A stretch of 64,000 nucleotides of DNA from Sphingomonas sp. IBVSS2 (lineage in GTDB: Bacteria; Pseudomonadota; Alphaproteobacteria; Sphingomonadales; Sphingomonadaceae), in assembly GCF_002127225.1 (NCBI RefSeq), contig NZ_NFUR01000004.1, positions 310,001 to 374,000 on the forward strand, given 5' to 3'. Positions within the stretch are counted from its first letter, which is position 1. Every line of letters starts with the position of its first letter. The notes below the pieces were generated by a model, which was not told where the DNA came from, ran no database searches, and saw nothing but the letters and a program-made list of their open reading frames with translations. Position numbers and translations under genes: made by a program. Below are positions 24,772 to 33,616 of the stretch, one piece after another.

Positions 24772-25567
24772 ATGTCGCTTGGACAGCAACTCGCGCCGCA
24801 TCTTCCGTTGCTCCGCCGCTATGCGCGCGCTCACCGGCAGCCAGGCCGAAGGCGATCGCTATGTGCGCGCGGCGCTCGAGGCGATCGTCGCGGCGCCGGA
24901 CCAGTTTCCCCGCGAAGTCGATCCGCGGCTCGGCCTGTATCGCACTTTCCAGGCGATCTGGCAGTCGACCCATCTCGAGGAAGAGGATGTCGTCGCGGAC
25001 GCCGCCAACGAGAATGAGGCGATCGCCCGCAAGCGGCTTGCGCGCCTGACGCCGCTGTCGCGCCAGGCGCTGCTGCTCACCACCGTCGAGGGCTTCAGCA
25101 TCGAGGATGCCGGCTATCTGATCGAAGAGGATGCGGGACAGGTGCAGAAGCTGGTGGGCGAGGCCGTGGCCGAAATCGAGCGCCAGACGCGCACGCGCGT
25201 GATGATCATCGAGGACGAGCCGCTCATCGCGATGGACCTGGAGCAGATCGTGCGCGATCTCGGCCATGAGGTGACCGGCGTCGCCGTCACCCGCGACGAG
25301 GCGGTGGCGCTGGCGATGGAGGACCGGCCCGGGCTGGTCCTCGCCGACATCCAGCTCGCCGACGACAGTTCGGGCATCGATGCGGTGAAGGACATTCTCG
25401 CCGAATTCTCGGTGCCGGTGATCTTCATCACTGCCTTCCCCGAGCGGCTGCTCACCGGCGAACGGCCCGAGCCGACCTTCCTGATCACCAAGCCGTTCCA
25501 GCGGGAAACCGTGAAGACGACGATCAGCCAGGCGCTGTTCTTCGATCAGGCGACCGTCCCGGCCTGA
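24772..25567 (+). pseudogene. phyR: Response regulator PhyR, frameshifted near the 5' end
   Basis: PhyR is the anti-anti-sigma regulator of the general stress response: an EcfG-like domain followed by a receiver domain. The start MSLGQQLAPHLPLLRRYARA (ATG 24772) matches PhyR N-termini. The frame then goes wrong at a GCGCGCGC tract (24823-24830). The rest, LTGSQAEGDRYVRAALEAI onward, continues in another frame to the stop at 25567. Two more bases (one GC unit) or one fewer would restore a full protein of about 265 residues. The receiver domain (RVMIIEDEPLIAMDLE, LVLADIQLADD with the acceptor Asp, FLITKPF) is intact. A true mutation and a sequencing error cannot be told apart here. An internal ATG at 24821 has no ribosome site. 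Confidence 0.85.
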
Positions 25568-25640
25568 GCCATTCGCGAAAAATCCGGCGCGGGTTCCACA
25601 TGATACGGACCCAAAACGGTTTTCACGGGTTGTAGATGGC

Positions 25641-25778
25641 ATGGCTGAGAATGATGAATCCATCCATCTCGACACCGAGCAGGCCCGCGCCGGCGCTACG
25701 CCGCATATGACGCGCTACGTACTGGGCTATGGCCTGGTGCTGGTTATCGTCGCGTTCGCCGTGATCCTTCTCTTCTGA
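25641..25778 (+). CDS. Small single-pass membrane protein between phyR and ecfG
   Basis: 45 residues from ATG 25641. A polar N-terminus (MAENDESIHLDTEQARAGAT) precedes one C-terminal transmembrane helix (YVLGYGLVLVIVAFAVILLF) running to the last residue. It lies 73 bases after the phyR stop and 95 bases before ecfG on the same strand, so it is probably co-expressed with the stress regulators. No family is recognised. Confidence 0.55.
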   Translation: MAENDESIHLDTEQARAGATPHMTRYVLGYGLVLVIVAFAVILLF

Positions 25779-25873
25779 CCGCGCACGGCATGAATGTGCT
25801 GGCAATCGCGGCCACCAAGCCTATCTCTGGAACAGGCCGCTTCCACGCGGCCCACGCAAAAAAGCGGGATCGA

Positions 25874-26533
25874 ATGAGTCAGTCCGAACAGCCCGAGGAC
25901 AAGGGAACCGAGGCGCCGCAGGAGCATGTCTCGCTCTCCGACCCCGAGTTCAAGAAACAGCTCGCAATGGTCATCCCGCATCTGCGCGCCTTTGGTCGTT
26001 CGCTTTCGGGCAGCCGCGACCTGGCCGACGATCTGGTGCAGGAGACGCTGCTCAAGGCCTGGGCGGCGCGCAAGCGCTTCCAGGCCGGCACCAACATGCG
26101 CGCCTGGACCTTCATCATCCTGCGCAACCTCTATCTCAGCCAGATGCGTCGCGCGCGCTTCAAGGGCGAGTGGGACGATCTGGTCGCCGACCGGCTGCTC
26201 GCCGCACCGGCGAGCCAGGACCGGCATGTCGAGCTTTCGGACATGCAGCGCGCGCTGCTCCATCTTCCCCAGCCGCAGCGCGAGGCGCTGATCCTGGTGG
26301 GGGCCGGCGGCTTCGCCTATGAAGAGGCGGCCGAGATCTGCCAGGTTGCGGTCGGCACGATCAAGAGCCGCGTCGCGCGCGGGCGCGTCGCGCTCGAGCA
26401 TCTGCTCAGCGAAGGGCAATTGCCTTCGCGGCGCCTCGAGCCGGGCACGGCCGAGGGCAAGACGGCGCTCGACACGATCATGGGCGAGGTCGACGATCTC
26501 AGCCGCGATCGCGGCGACCTCTCGGCCAAGTAA
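25874..26533 (+). CDS. ecfG: General stress sigma factor EcfG
   Basis: 219 residues from ATG 25874 (GCGGGA upstream). Sigma region 2 is visible as DLADDLVQETLLKAWAARKRF and NMRAWTFIILRNLYLSQMRR. Region 4 is LPQPQREALILVGAGGFAYE followed by EAAEICQVAVGTIKSRVARGR. This is the EcfG (ECF15) type, which directs RNA polymerase to GGAAC/CGTT promoters and is held by NepR. It has a longer C-terminal tail. The frame opens at 25790 but the upstream part is not typical. A perfect palindromic terminator follows. Confidence 0.93.
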   Translation: MSQSEQPEDKGTEAPQEHVSLSDPEFKKQLAMVIPHLRAFGRSLSGSRDLADDLVQETLLKAWAARKRFQAGTNMRAWTFIILRNLYLSQMRRARFKGEWDDLVADRLLAAPASQDRHVELSDMQRALLHLPQPQREALILVGAGGFAYEEAAEICQVAVGTIKSRVARGRVALEHLLSEGQLPSRRLEPGTAEGKTALDTIMGEVDDLSRDRGDLSAK

Positions 26534-26556
26534 GCCGTACGCCACGCAAGAATTCA

Positions 26557-26586
26557 GGCCGCGCTCCCCCCGGGGGGAGCGCGGCC
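26557..26586. terminator. 30-bp perfect palindrome terminator after ecfG
   Basis: GGCCGCGCTCCCCCC (26557-26571) is followed immediately by its inverse (26572-26586), then TTCTT. It lies between convergent ecfG and the NepR-like gene. Confidence 0.8.
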
Positions 26587-26610
26587 TTCTTCATGCTCGA
26601 TGTGCAAGGT

Positions 26611-26784
26611 TCAGCGGGGCCGGTTGAGCTGGCGGAGCATCGCCGCCATGTCGTCCGGCAGCCCCGCGTCGCGGGCATAGGCGTCGCGCAGCGCCAGGCC
26701 GATCGCGTCGCTGGCGCGTGGCGCCTCGACCCGATATGCGGGCTGCCGAGCTTCGTTCGCCGGGGCTGAAGTCGTCTGGTTCAT
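26611..26784 (-). CDS. Second NepR-like anti-sigma protein
   Basis: 57 residues from ATG 26784; no clear Shine-Dalgarno site is seen. The core DAIGLALRDAYARDAGLPDD followed by MAAMLRQLN aligns with NepR (VGVALRQAY...VPDDLLDLLKKLD) with a two-residue deletion between the helices. The N-terminal 25 residues are disordered-looking. It is convergent with ecfG, so it is probably a NepR paralogue acting on EcfG or on another EcfG-type sigma factor. The identification rests on this short core. Confidence 0.72.
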   Translation of the reverse strand: MNQTTSAPANEARQPAYRVEAPRASDAIGLALRDAYARDAGLPDDMAAMLRQLNRPR

Positions 26785-26858
26785 GTTGCTAGAACAATTC
26801 AATTCTCGTTTTGTTGCTTGACTTTTTGCAATGCACCGTTTCGCAGGTGGCTGATTCC

Positions 26859-29546
26859 GTGACTGAAACTTCCCTTCCCGCCGATCTTGCCGACGCCGTC
26901 GCGCGGGCGCATGCGCATGCGCCGTTCCTCGACAACCTGCTCACGCGCGAAGCGGCCCTGGTCGCGGATCTCGAAGCCGCCCTTGCGGATCCCCGTGCCG
27001 CGGCGCGGGCCGTGGCGGGCGAAATGGGCGAAGGGGCGCGGCTGCGCATCGAGCGCCGCCGGCTTGCGCTCCTCGTCGCCCTGGGCGATCTGTCGGGCCG
27101 GTTCGACCTCACCCGGGTCACGCATCTCCTAACCGATTTCGCCGACGAAGCGCTGGATCGTGCCATCCGCACGGCGATCCTCGAACGGACTCCGGATGCC
27201 GATCCGCGCGGATTCGCCGCGATCGCGCTCGGCAAGCAGGGCAGCCGCGAACTGAACTATTCGTCGGATATCGATCCCATCCTGCTCTTCGATCCGGAGA
27301 CATTGCCCTGCCGCCCGCGCGAGGACGTGCAGGAAGCGGCGGTGCGGATCGGCCGCCGCGTGGTCGAGCTGCTCCAGGCGCGCGACGGCGACGGCTATGT
27401 GCTGCGCGTCGACCTGCGCCTGCGTCCCTCGCCCGAAGTGACGCCGATCGTGTTGCCGGTCGAGGCGGCGATTTCCTATTATGAGAGCCAGGCACTGCCG
27501 TGGGAGCGTGCCGCCTTCATCCGCGCGCGGGCCTGTGCCGGCGACCGTGCGCTCGGCGCCTATTTCCTCGACGCGATCCGTCCCTTCGTTTGGCGCCGCG
27601 CGCTCGATTATGGCACGATCCGCGAGATCCGCGACATCAGCCGCCGTATCCGCGATCATTATTCGCAGGCCCAGGCGTTCAGCCCCGGCTACGACCTGAA
27701 GCGGGGGCGGGGCGGCATCCGCGAAGTCGAGTTCTTCGCCCAGATCCACCAGCTCATCCATGGCGGCCGCGAACCGTCGCTGCGCGCGCCCGCCACCCGC
27801 GACGCGCTCGCCGCGCTGGCCGAGGCGGGGCGGATCGGGCTCGACGAGGCGCAGGACCTCACCCGCGCCTATGTCGCGCTGCGCACGATCGAGCATCGGC
27901 TGCAGATGGTCGACGATCGCCAGACGCACCAGCTGCCCGAAAACCCGGATTCGCTCGACAATGTCGCCCGGCTCCACGGCCTGGCGGACGGCGCCGCGCT
28001 CACCGATCTGCTCAGGCCGCACGTCACGCGCGTCGGCGCGGTCTACGACAGCCTGGCGGGCGAGGAGGAGCAGCGGCTGCCGAGCGAGAGCGCGCCGCTC
28101 GAGGCGAAGCTCGGCGCGGCCGGGTTCGAGCGGCCGGACGGTGCCGCGCGGATCGTCCAGGGCTGGCGTGCGGGCACCTATCCGGCGCTGCGCACGCCCG
28201 CTGCCCGGGAGGCGCTGGAATCGGTGCTGCCCGGCCTGATCGACGCATTTTCCCGCGCGCCCGACACGGTGCACGCGATCACCCGCTTCGACGCGATGCT
28301 CTCGCGCCTGCCCAGCGCGATCAACTTCTTCCGCCTGCTCGAAGCCCAGCCGGGCCTCGCCCAGCTGCTCGGCGCGATCCTGGCGCTGGCGCCCACCCTT
28401 GCCGAGCAGCTGGGACGGCGCGCCGAGCTGCTCGACGGGCTCATCGACGCGACCGCGCTGGCGCCGGTTCCCGATATCGAGACGCTCGCGGCCGGCATGC
28501 GCCGCTGGGAGCCGGGCTCGGACTATCAGTTCCAGCTCGAGTTCGTCCGGCGCTTCGTCAACGAGAAGCGCTTCGCGCTCGGCGCGCAGATCGTCGCGGG
28601 GGCAGGCGATCCGCTGGAAGTCTCCACCGGCTATGCCCGCGTCGCCGAGGCGGCGATCGAGACATTGGCCACCGCGACGGTGGCCGAATTCTCGCGCAAC
28701 CATGGCGTGGTGCCCGACAGCGAGCTGGTGATCCTTGCGCTCGGCCGGATGGGTGGGCAGGCGCTCACCCATGCCTCTGACCTCGACCTCGTCTATCTCT
28801 TCACCGGGGATTATGCGGCGGAGAGCGATGGTGCCAAGCCGCTCGGTGCGGTGATGTATTACAACCGGCTCGGCCAGCGCGTCACCGCGGCGCTCTCGGT
28901 GCCGACGCCCGCGGGTCCGCTCTACGAAGTCGACACGCGGCTGCGCCCCTCGGGCGCGCAGGGCCCGCTGGTCGTGTCGCTCGACGGTTTCGAGAAATAT
29001 CAGCGCCAGGATGCCTGGACCTGGGAACACATGGCGCTCACCCGCGCCCGCCCGGTCTTCGGTTCGCCCGCCGCGCGGGCCAGGGTCCAGGCGATCATCG
29101 ATGCGGTGCTCCGGGGGGAGCGGCCGGATCGCGACATTCGGGCCGAGGCCGTCAGGATGCGTGCGGACATGGCGGCGCACAAGCCGCCCAAGGGGCCGCT
29201 CGACGCCAAGCTGCTCGATGGCGGGCTGGTCGACCTGGAGTTCGCGGTGCATGTGACGCAGCTCGTTCACCATGCCGGCTTCGAGCCGCAGCTGGGGCTC
29301 GCGATCGACGCACTGGCGGGGCAGGGGCTGCTGCCCCCCGCCATGCGCCCGGCGCATGATTTCCTCACTCGGCTGCTGGTCACCATGCGGCTCGTCGCGC
29401 CCGATGCGCAGCCGCCGGGTTGCGCCACCCAGGCGCTGATCGCCCGCGCACTCGGGCTCGGCGGCTGGGACGAGGTGGTTGCGCAGCTCGACCGGACCCG
29501 GCAGGAGGTCCGCGAATGCTGGGCGGCGGTGCGCGGCCCGGCCTGA
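26859..29546 (+). CDS. glnE: Bifunctional glutamine synthetase adenylyltransferase/adenylyl-removing enzyme
   Basis: About 895 residues from GTG 26859 (AGGTGG 9 bases upstream); in-frame TTG starts lie further up. It adds or removes AMP on glutamine synthetase in response to PII and glutamine. Two nucleotidyltransferase halves are visible. The first has LGKQGSRELNYSSDIDPILL; the second has LGRMGGQALTHASDLDLVYLF, each with the DxD metal pair. GRGGIREVEFFAQ and DTRLRPSGAQGPL are family motifs. Length is slightly below the E. coli enzyme (about 946), as usual in Alphaproteobacteria. Confidence 0.95.
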   Translation: MTETSLPADLADAVARAHAHAPFLDNLLTREAALVADLEAALADPRAAARAVAGEMGEGARLRIERRRLALLVALGDLSGRFDLTRVTHLLTDFADEALDRAIRTAILERTPDADPRGFAAIALGKQGSRELNYSSDIDPILLFDPETLPCRPREDVQEAAVRIGRRVVELLQARDGDGYVLRVDLRLRPSPEVTPIVLPVEAAISYYESQALPWERAAFIRARACAGDRALGAYFLDAIRPFVWRRALDYGTIREIRDISRRIRDHYSQAQAFSPGYDLKRGRGGIREVEFFAQIHQLIHGGREPSLRAPATRDALAALAEAGRIGLDEAQDLTRAYVALRTIEHRLQMVDDRQTHQLPENPDSLDNVARLHGLADGAALTDLLRPHVTRVGAVYDSLAGEEEQRLPSESAPLEAKLGAAGFERPDGAARIVQGWRAGTYPALRTPAAREALESVLPGLIDAFSRAPDTVHAITRFDAMLSRLPSAINFFRLLEAQPGLAQLLGAILALAPTLAEQLGRRAELLDGLIDATALAPVPDIETLAAGMRRWEPGSDYQFQLEFVRRFVNEKRFALGAQIVAGAGDPLEVSTGYARVAEAAIETLATATVAEFSRNHGVVPDSELVILALGRMGGQALTHASDLDLVYLFTGDYAAESDGAKPLGAVMYYNRLGQRVTAALSVPTPAGPLYEVDTRLRPSGAQGPLVVSLDGFEKYQRQDAWTWEHMALTRARPVFGSPAARARVQAIIDAVLRGERPDRDIRAEAVRMRADMAAHKPPKGPLDAKLLDGGLVDLEFAVHVTQLVHHAGFEPQLGLAIDALAGQGLLPPAMRPAHDFLTRLLVTMRLVAPDAQPPGCATQALIARALGLGGWDEVVAQLDRTRQEVRECWAAVRGPA

Positions 29547-29556
29547 GGAGAAGAAG

Positions 29557-30030
29557 ATGGCTATCGAGGAAGGCGACAAGATCCCCGCGGTCGATCTCGA
29601 CGGGACCGAGGGAGAAGCGATCGCGCTCGCGGACAAGGTGGGGAAGCCCTTCGTCCTCTATTTCTATCCGAAGGACGATACGTCGGGTTGCACGCGCGAG
29701 GCGCAGGATTTCTCGGCGCTGCTGCCCGAGTTCGCGGCGCTGGGCGCCGAGGTGCTGGGCGTCTCCAAGGATCCGCCGATCAAGCACCAGAAGTTCATCA
29801 ACAAATACGACCTCACCGTGCCGCTCGCGACCGATACCGAGGGCAAGGCGATGGAAGCGTTCGGCGTCTGGGTGGAGAAGCAGCTCTACGGCAAGCGCTA
29901 TATGGGCATCGATCGCTCGACTTTCCTGTTCGACGACCAGGGCAGGCTGTTCCGCGCCTGGCGGCGGGTGCGCGTGCCCGGCCATGCGGTGGACGTGCTC
30001 GAATCGATCAAGGAAATGCAGGCGCGGTGA
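29557..30030 (+). CDS. bcp: Thioredoxin-dependent peroxiredoxin (Bcp family)
   Basis: 157 residues from ATG 29557 with GAGGAG 7 bases upstream. It reduces peroxides through the Cys in DDTSGCTREAQDF. The second Cys often found five residues on in Bcp (GCTxxxC) is absent (Arg-Glu-Ala-Gln instead), so it is probably a one-Cys type. Other marks are VLYFYPKDDTSG and YGKRYMGIDRSTFLFD. It follows glnE by 10 bases and overlaps the next gene (GTGA at 30027-30030), implying an operon. Confidence 0.92.
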   Translation: MAIEEGDKIPAVDLDGTEGEAIALADKVGKPFVLYFYPKDDTSGCTREAQDFSALLPEFAALGAEVLGVSKDPPIKHQKFINKYDLTVPLATDTEGKAMEAFGVWVEKQLYGKRYMGIDRSTFLFDDQGRLFRAWRRVRVPGHAVDVLESIKEMQAR

Positions 30031-30821
30031 GAAGCGTTGCGGAGGCCTGTCGCGCGGTGCTCGCCGCCGCGGCGCCGGCCGACAAGGTGAAGGCCGCCCG
30101 CGCCGCCGCGCGCGACTGGCGGCTGGGGCGGCTGGCCTTCGCCTTCGACGTGACGATGCCCGATCGGCCCGCACGCCCCGACAAGCCGGAACTGCTGCCG
30201 CCCAATCGCATGCCCAAGCGCGGCAAGGGCGGCTCCGAACGCGGCCGCATCGCGCTGATCCATGCGCTCGCCCATATCGAATTCGCCGCGATCGACCTGG
30301 CCTTCGATGCGGCCGGGCGTTTCGGCGGGCAGTTCCCGCGCGGTTTCACCGACGACTGGATGCAGGTCGGCGCCGACGAAGCGATGCATTTCGCCCTGCT
30401 CGACCGGCGGCTGCGGAAGCTGGGCAGCCAGTATGGCGCGCTGCCCGCGCATGACGGATTGTGGGACGCGGCGGCCGAGACCGCGCATGATCCGCTCGCC
30501 CGGCTGGCGGTGGTGCCGATGGTGCTGGAGGCGCGCGGGCTCGACGTGACGCCGGCCACGATCGAACGATTTCTGGCGGCGGATGATGCGGTTACGGCGC
30601 GCATCCTCACACGTATTCTGAACGACGAGGTGCGGCACGTCCGCGCGGGAACCCGGTGGTTCGAATCAGCGTGCCGCGAACAAGGTTTCGTCCCCGAAAC
30701 GGCCTGGCAGGCGCTGGTGACGCGCCATTTCCGCGGCTTGCTTAAGCCTCCGTTCAACGACTCGGCGCGCGACTCAGCCGGTTTGTCCCGCGATTATTAC
30801 CAACCTCTTGCCGTGGACTGA
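30027..30821 (+). CDS. DUF455 ferritin-like protein
   Basis: 264 residues from GTG 30027, overlapping the bcp stop. Candidate di-metal ligands are in IALIHALAHIEFAAIDLAFD, DWMQVGADEAMHFALLDRRL, VPMVLEARGLDVT and LNDEVRHVRAG, all helical Glu/His motifs of the ferritin-like fold typical of DUF455. MPKRGKGGS is another family motif. The biochemical role is unknown; coupling to a peroxiredoxin hints at a redox or metal function. Confidence 0.85.
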   Translation: MRSVAEACRAVLAAAAPADKVKAARAAARDWRLGRLAFAFDVTMPDRPARPDKPELLPPNRMPKRGKGGSERGRIALIHALAHIEFAAIDLAFDAAGRFGGQFPRGFTDDWMQVGADEAMHFALLDRRLRKLGSQYGALPAHDGLWDAAAETAHDPLARLAVVPMVLEARGLDVTPATIERFLAADDAVTARILTRILNDEVRHVRAGTRWFESACREQGFVPETAWQALVTRHFRGLLKPPFNDSARDSAGLSRDYYQPLAVD

Positions 30822-30943
30822 TTCCTCGGGCCACAAGCCACCGTCCAGAGGCGGAGGGGCTGCTTCCTGCGACAGGTGACAATTCGAAGTACGGCGGCCG
30901 GGTCGCGTTTCGGTGCTGACTTCCATGAAACTGCCGGGGAATC

Positions 30944-32134
30944 ATGGCCAAGGCGTCGAACATCAAAACCACTACCGCGGCTCAGCGGTTCCGTGCTTTT
31001 TTCACTACCCGCGATTTTATTTTCCATGACGGCCGCGACCTGAAGCGTTTCAGCATCGCTGGCCGCACCCAGGCGCTGCTCGCCGGCGTCGCCACCGTCA
31101 CCGTGCTGTTCTCGGCCTATGGCGTGGCCCAGGCCGCCGTGGGCGCGATCGCGATCAGCGGCGTGACCGGCACCCCTGCTTCGCCGGAAGCCCAGGTCGC
31201 CCGGATGCGCGAGCAGGTCGAGAAGATGCAGGCCGACGTCACTGCCGCCAAGGAGGCCGCGCGTCTCCAGGCCGCGCGCGTCGAGCAGCACCAGGCACTG
31301 ATCAGCGCGACGCTCACCGGCAAGGGCGATCGCAAGGTGATCGAGCAGCCGCTACCGGGCGCTTCGCAGCGCACCAGCGCCGTCGCCAATGAAGTCCTCG
31401 CCCCGCTCAAGCGCGTGGAAGCGCGCCAGATCGCGCTGGCCGGCAAGGCGCGCGCCGCGGGCGAGGCCCGTTACCAGCAGACCGCGAGCGAGCTTCGCCG
31501 CCTCGGCCTTTCGCCCGAGCGCTATGTGAAGGTGCCGGCGATGGGCGGCCCCTATGAGCCGATCGACAACGACAATGCGAGCGGCAGCGATGCCTCGGCC
31601 GAAGCCGCCGATGCCCAGTTCCGCGCGCTGTTCGTCACCTGGAAGAAGCTCGACATGCTCGAGCAGACGGTGATTTCGATCCCGTCGATGCAGCCGGTCG
31701 ACAAGCTCACCTTCACGTCGAATTATGGGGTCCGTTCGGATCCGTTCCGTGGCACCGCCGCGATGCATGCCGGCGTGGACATTCCCGGCGCGCTCGGCAC
31801 GCCGATCTATGCGACGGCCGACGGCGTCATCAGCCATGCCGGGCGGCAGGGCGGCTATGGCAACCTCGTCCAGATCAACCATGGCCGCGGCATCGAGACC
31901 CGCTACGGCCATCTCTCGAAGATCCTCGTCGCCGACAATACCCGCGTGAAGCGCGGCCAGCTGATCGGCCTGATGGGCTCGACCGGCCGCTCGACCGGCA
32001 GCCACCTCCATTATGAAGTGCGCGTCGACGGCAAGGCAGTGAACCCGATCCCCTTCCTGCAGACCGGCGAGTATCTCGCTTCGGTGCAGGACCGCGTGGC
32101 CGGCGGTGTCGGCGGCCCGGCGACGAACAAGTAA
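30944..32134 (+). CDS. M23 (LytM-type) peptidoglycan peptidase, membrane anchored
   Basis: 396 residues. After about 45 cytoplasmic residues there is one transmembrane helix (about 46-68), then a coiled coil (about 85-175), and the C-terminal M23 domain (about 260-375). The zinc ligands are present: His and Asp in HAGVDIPG, and HxH in GSHLHYEVR; the third His lies in RYGHLSK. It should cleave peptide cross-links in the periplasm or activate such enzymes. A good terminator follows. Confidence 0.9.
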   Translation: MAKASNIKTTTAAQRFRAFFTTRDFIFHDGRDLKRFSIAGRTQALLAGVATVTVLFSAYGVAQAAVGAIAISGVTGTPASPEAQVARMREQVEKMQADVTAAKEAARLQAARVEQHQALISATLTGKGDRKVIEQPLPGASQRTSAVANEVLAPLKRVEARQIALAGKARAAGEARYQQTASELRRLGLSPERYVKVPAMGGPYEPIDNDNASGSDASAEAADAQFRALFVTWKKLDMLEQTVISIPSMQPVDKLTFTSNYGVRSDPFRGTAAMHAGVDIPGALGTPIYATADGVISHAGRQGGYGNLVQINHGRGIETRYGHLSKILVADNTRVKRGQLIGLMGSTGRSTGSHLHYEVRVDGKAVNPIPFLQTGEYLASVQDRVAGGVGGPATNK

Positions 32135-32162
32135 TAGCGCGTTCCAGAGTCAGGAGAGGAGA

Positions 32163-32193
32163 GGGCCGCCCGCGAAGGCGGCCCCTTTCTTTT
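32163..32193 (+). terminator. Rho-independent terminator after the M23 peptidase
   Basis: GGGCCGCC (32163-32170) and GGCGGCCC (32177-32184) with a 6-base loop, followed by CTTTCTTTT. Confidence 0.88.
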
Positions 32194-32198
32194 GGACG

Positions 32199-33488
32199 TC
32201 AGGCGCCGATCCATCCCTGCGCCGTGCTGTCCTGGATCAGGGCGGCGAGGGTCTGGGAGGTTTTCTCCAGCTCGGTGACGATTTCGGCGAGCGTCGGGGT
32301 GCCGGAACGCACATAGGGTGTGAATGTCCCGCGCTGGAAGGGGCCGGAGGGCGCGCCCCAACCGTTCCGACGCGTCGAGAGGAGCTGGTTCCCCGAGGCA
32401 TCGAAATAGACGGCCATGTGGATATGGCCCGAACAATCGATATAGCCGGCCTCGCCGCCGGTCGCGTCGACGATCTTCAGCGCGCGCGCGGCGCTCGAAT
32501 TGGTGCTGCGCAGCGTCAGTACCGACTTGCCCGGGTCCGGCGCCGTCGAGCGCGTCAGCACCTGGCCTTCGGCTGTGGTGTAGCAATTGCGTCCGCCCAG
32601 GTCGGAGATATTGGCTTGGCCCAGGCCGAAGCCCGCGCCGAGGATCCAGCAATCCCGCGAGTTCGCCGTGAACTGGATCTGATAGGCTGCCTGCCCTCCG
32701 GGATTCTCCACGCGCGGTTGGATCAGCATGTTGCTCTCGCCGTTGATCGTCGCAGCGACGACGCCGCCGGCGGGGCTCGCATTGTCCTCGAAGGAAGGCT
32801 TGAGGAAGACGTTGTTGTTCAAGGCAAAGGCTTCGCTTTCGCCATTGTCGACAAGCAGGTTGGTCGTCGAGACCGCCGGATATTGGGAATTGTGATTATA
32901 GGCGCCGCAGATGAAGTTGTTTTCATTGCAATAGCCGCCTCCGGATTGGCTGAGGCGGTGGTTGGTCCGGTTATCCGCGAGGGATTCGAACGTCACGACG
33001 TTATAGGCGAAGCCGTGCCCCATACCGATGCAGTGCAGGCCGATGCTGAAGCCGAGGACGCTGGTGACCTGAAGATTGGAATGCACCAGATTCACCAGCC
33101 GCACTCCGGTGCTCCCGCCATTCGATCCCGGCGCTCCCGAGGTATCGGGCGAGGGGGTGGCGCGATAGACCTTTACACCGCTTACGGACAGGTTGGACCG
33201 GTTCCCGGTCTCGCTGCCGATGACCACCGCCGGCTTGGCGGTGGCGGTGGAGGCGATTCTCCCCAGCCAGGTCAGGGTCGCGCCGTCGGGTAGGTCGAAC
33301 TCGATCGTGTTGTCGCCCGTGAAATGCCTGCCGGGGTCGAGGATGAAATGGGGCGTGGTCAGGGTCTTGGCATGATCGATGGCTGCCCGCAGCGGGACGG
33401 AGACATCGTCGGCGGGGGTGGTGCCGGTGCCGGCAAGGCATGCCGCCTGTTGTGCTCCGGTATAGAAGTCGAACGCGCGAACGATCAT
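32199..33488 (-). CDS. Predicted right-handed beta-helix protein (tailspike/pectate-lyase-like)
   Basis: 429 residues from ATG 33488 with GAGGAG 6 bases upstream. No signal peptide. The opening MIVRAFDFYTGAQQAACLAG is followed by DDVSVPLRAAIDHAKTL, the kind of motif found at the start of pectate-lyase-like beta-helix proteins. Then come many short beta repeats rich in Asn/Gly/Ser/Thr (NNNVFLKPSFEDNASPAGG). The C-terminal 40 residues (GTPTLAEIVTELEKTSQTLA) look helical, as in phage tail proteins. It stands alone with no phage genes nearby. A polysaccharide-binding or -cutting role is possible; the specific function is unknown. Confidence 0.7.
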   Translation of the reverse strand: MIVRAFDFYTGAQQAACLAGTGTTPADDVSVPLRAAIDHAKTLTTPHFILDPGRHFTGDNTIEFDLPDGATLTWLGRIASTATAKPAVVIGSETGNRSNLSVSGVKVYRATPSPDTSGAPGSNGGSTGVRLVNLVHSNLQVTSVLGFSIGLHCIGMGHGFAYNVVTFESLADNRTNHRLSQSGGGYCNENNFICGAYNHNSQYPAVSTTNLLVDNGESEAFALNNNVFLKPSFEDNASPAGGVVAATINGESNMLIQPRVENPGGQAAYQIQFTANSRDCWILGAGFGLGQANISDLGGRNCYTTAEGQVLTRSTAPDPGKSVLTLRSTNSSAARALKIVDATGGEAGYIDCSGHIHMAVYFDASGNQLLSTRRNGWGAPSGPFQRGTFTPYVRSGTPTLAEIVTELEKTSQTLAALIQDSTAQGWIGA

Positions 33489-33616
33489 AGACTGCTCCTC
33501 TGGCGAACGGGATCATGCTGCGGAATGCAGCCAGTTCGATCTACGCCATTTGCGCGCTGACTGGCTGGCACATCTGTCGTGAACACCGCGGCAACCGAGA
33601 CGAAAGCGAAACGAAA

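Noticed and set aside
24472..24834. 120-residue minus-strand ORF in the nepR/phyR gap
   Set aside because: It overlaps the phyR 5' end, is not in the nepR frame and looks like chance.
27129..29636. 835-residue open frame on the minus strand
   Set aside because: Antisense to glnE, whose motifs are clear; composition is that of a shadow frame.
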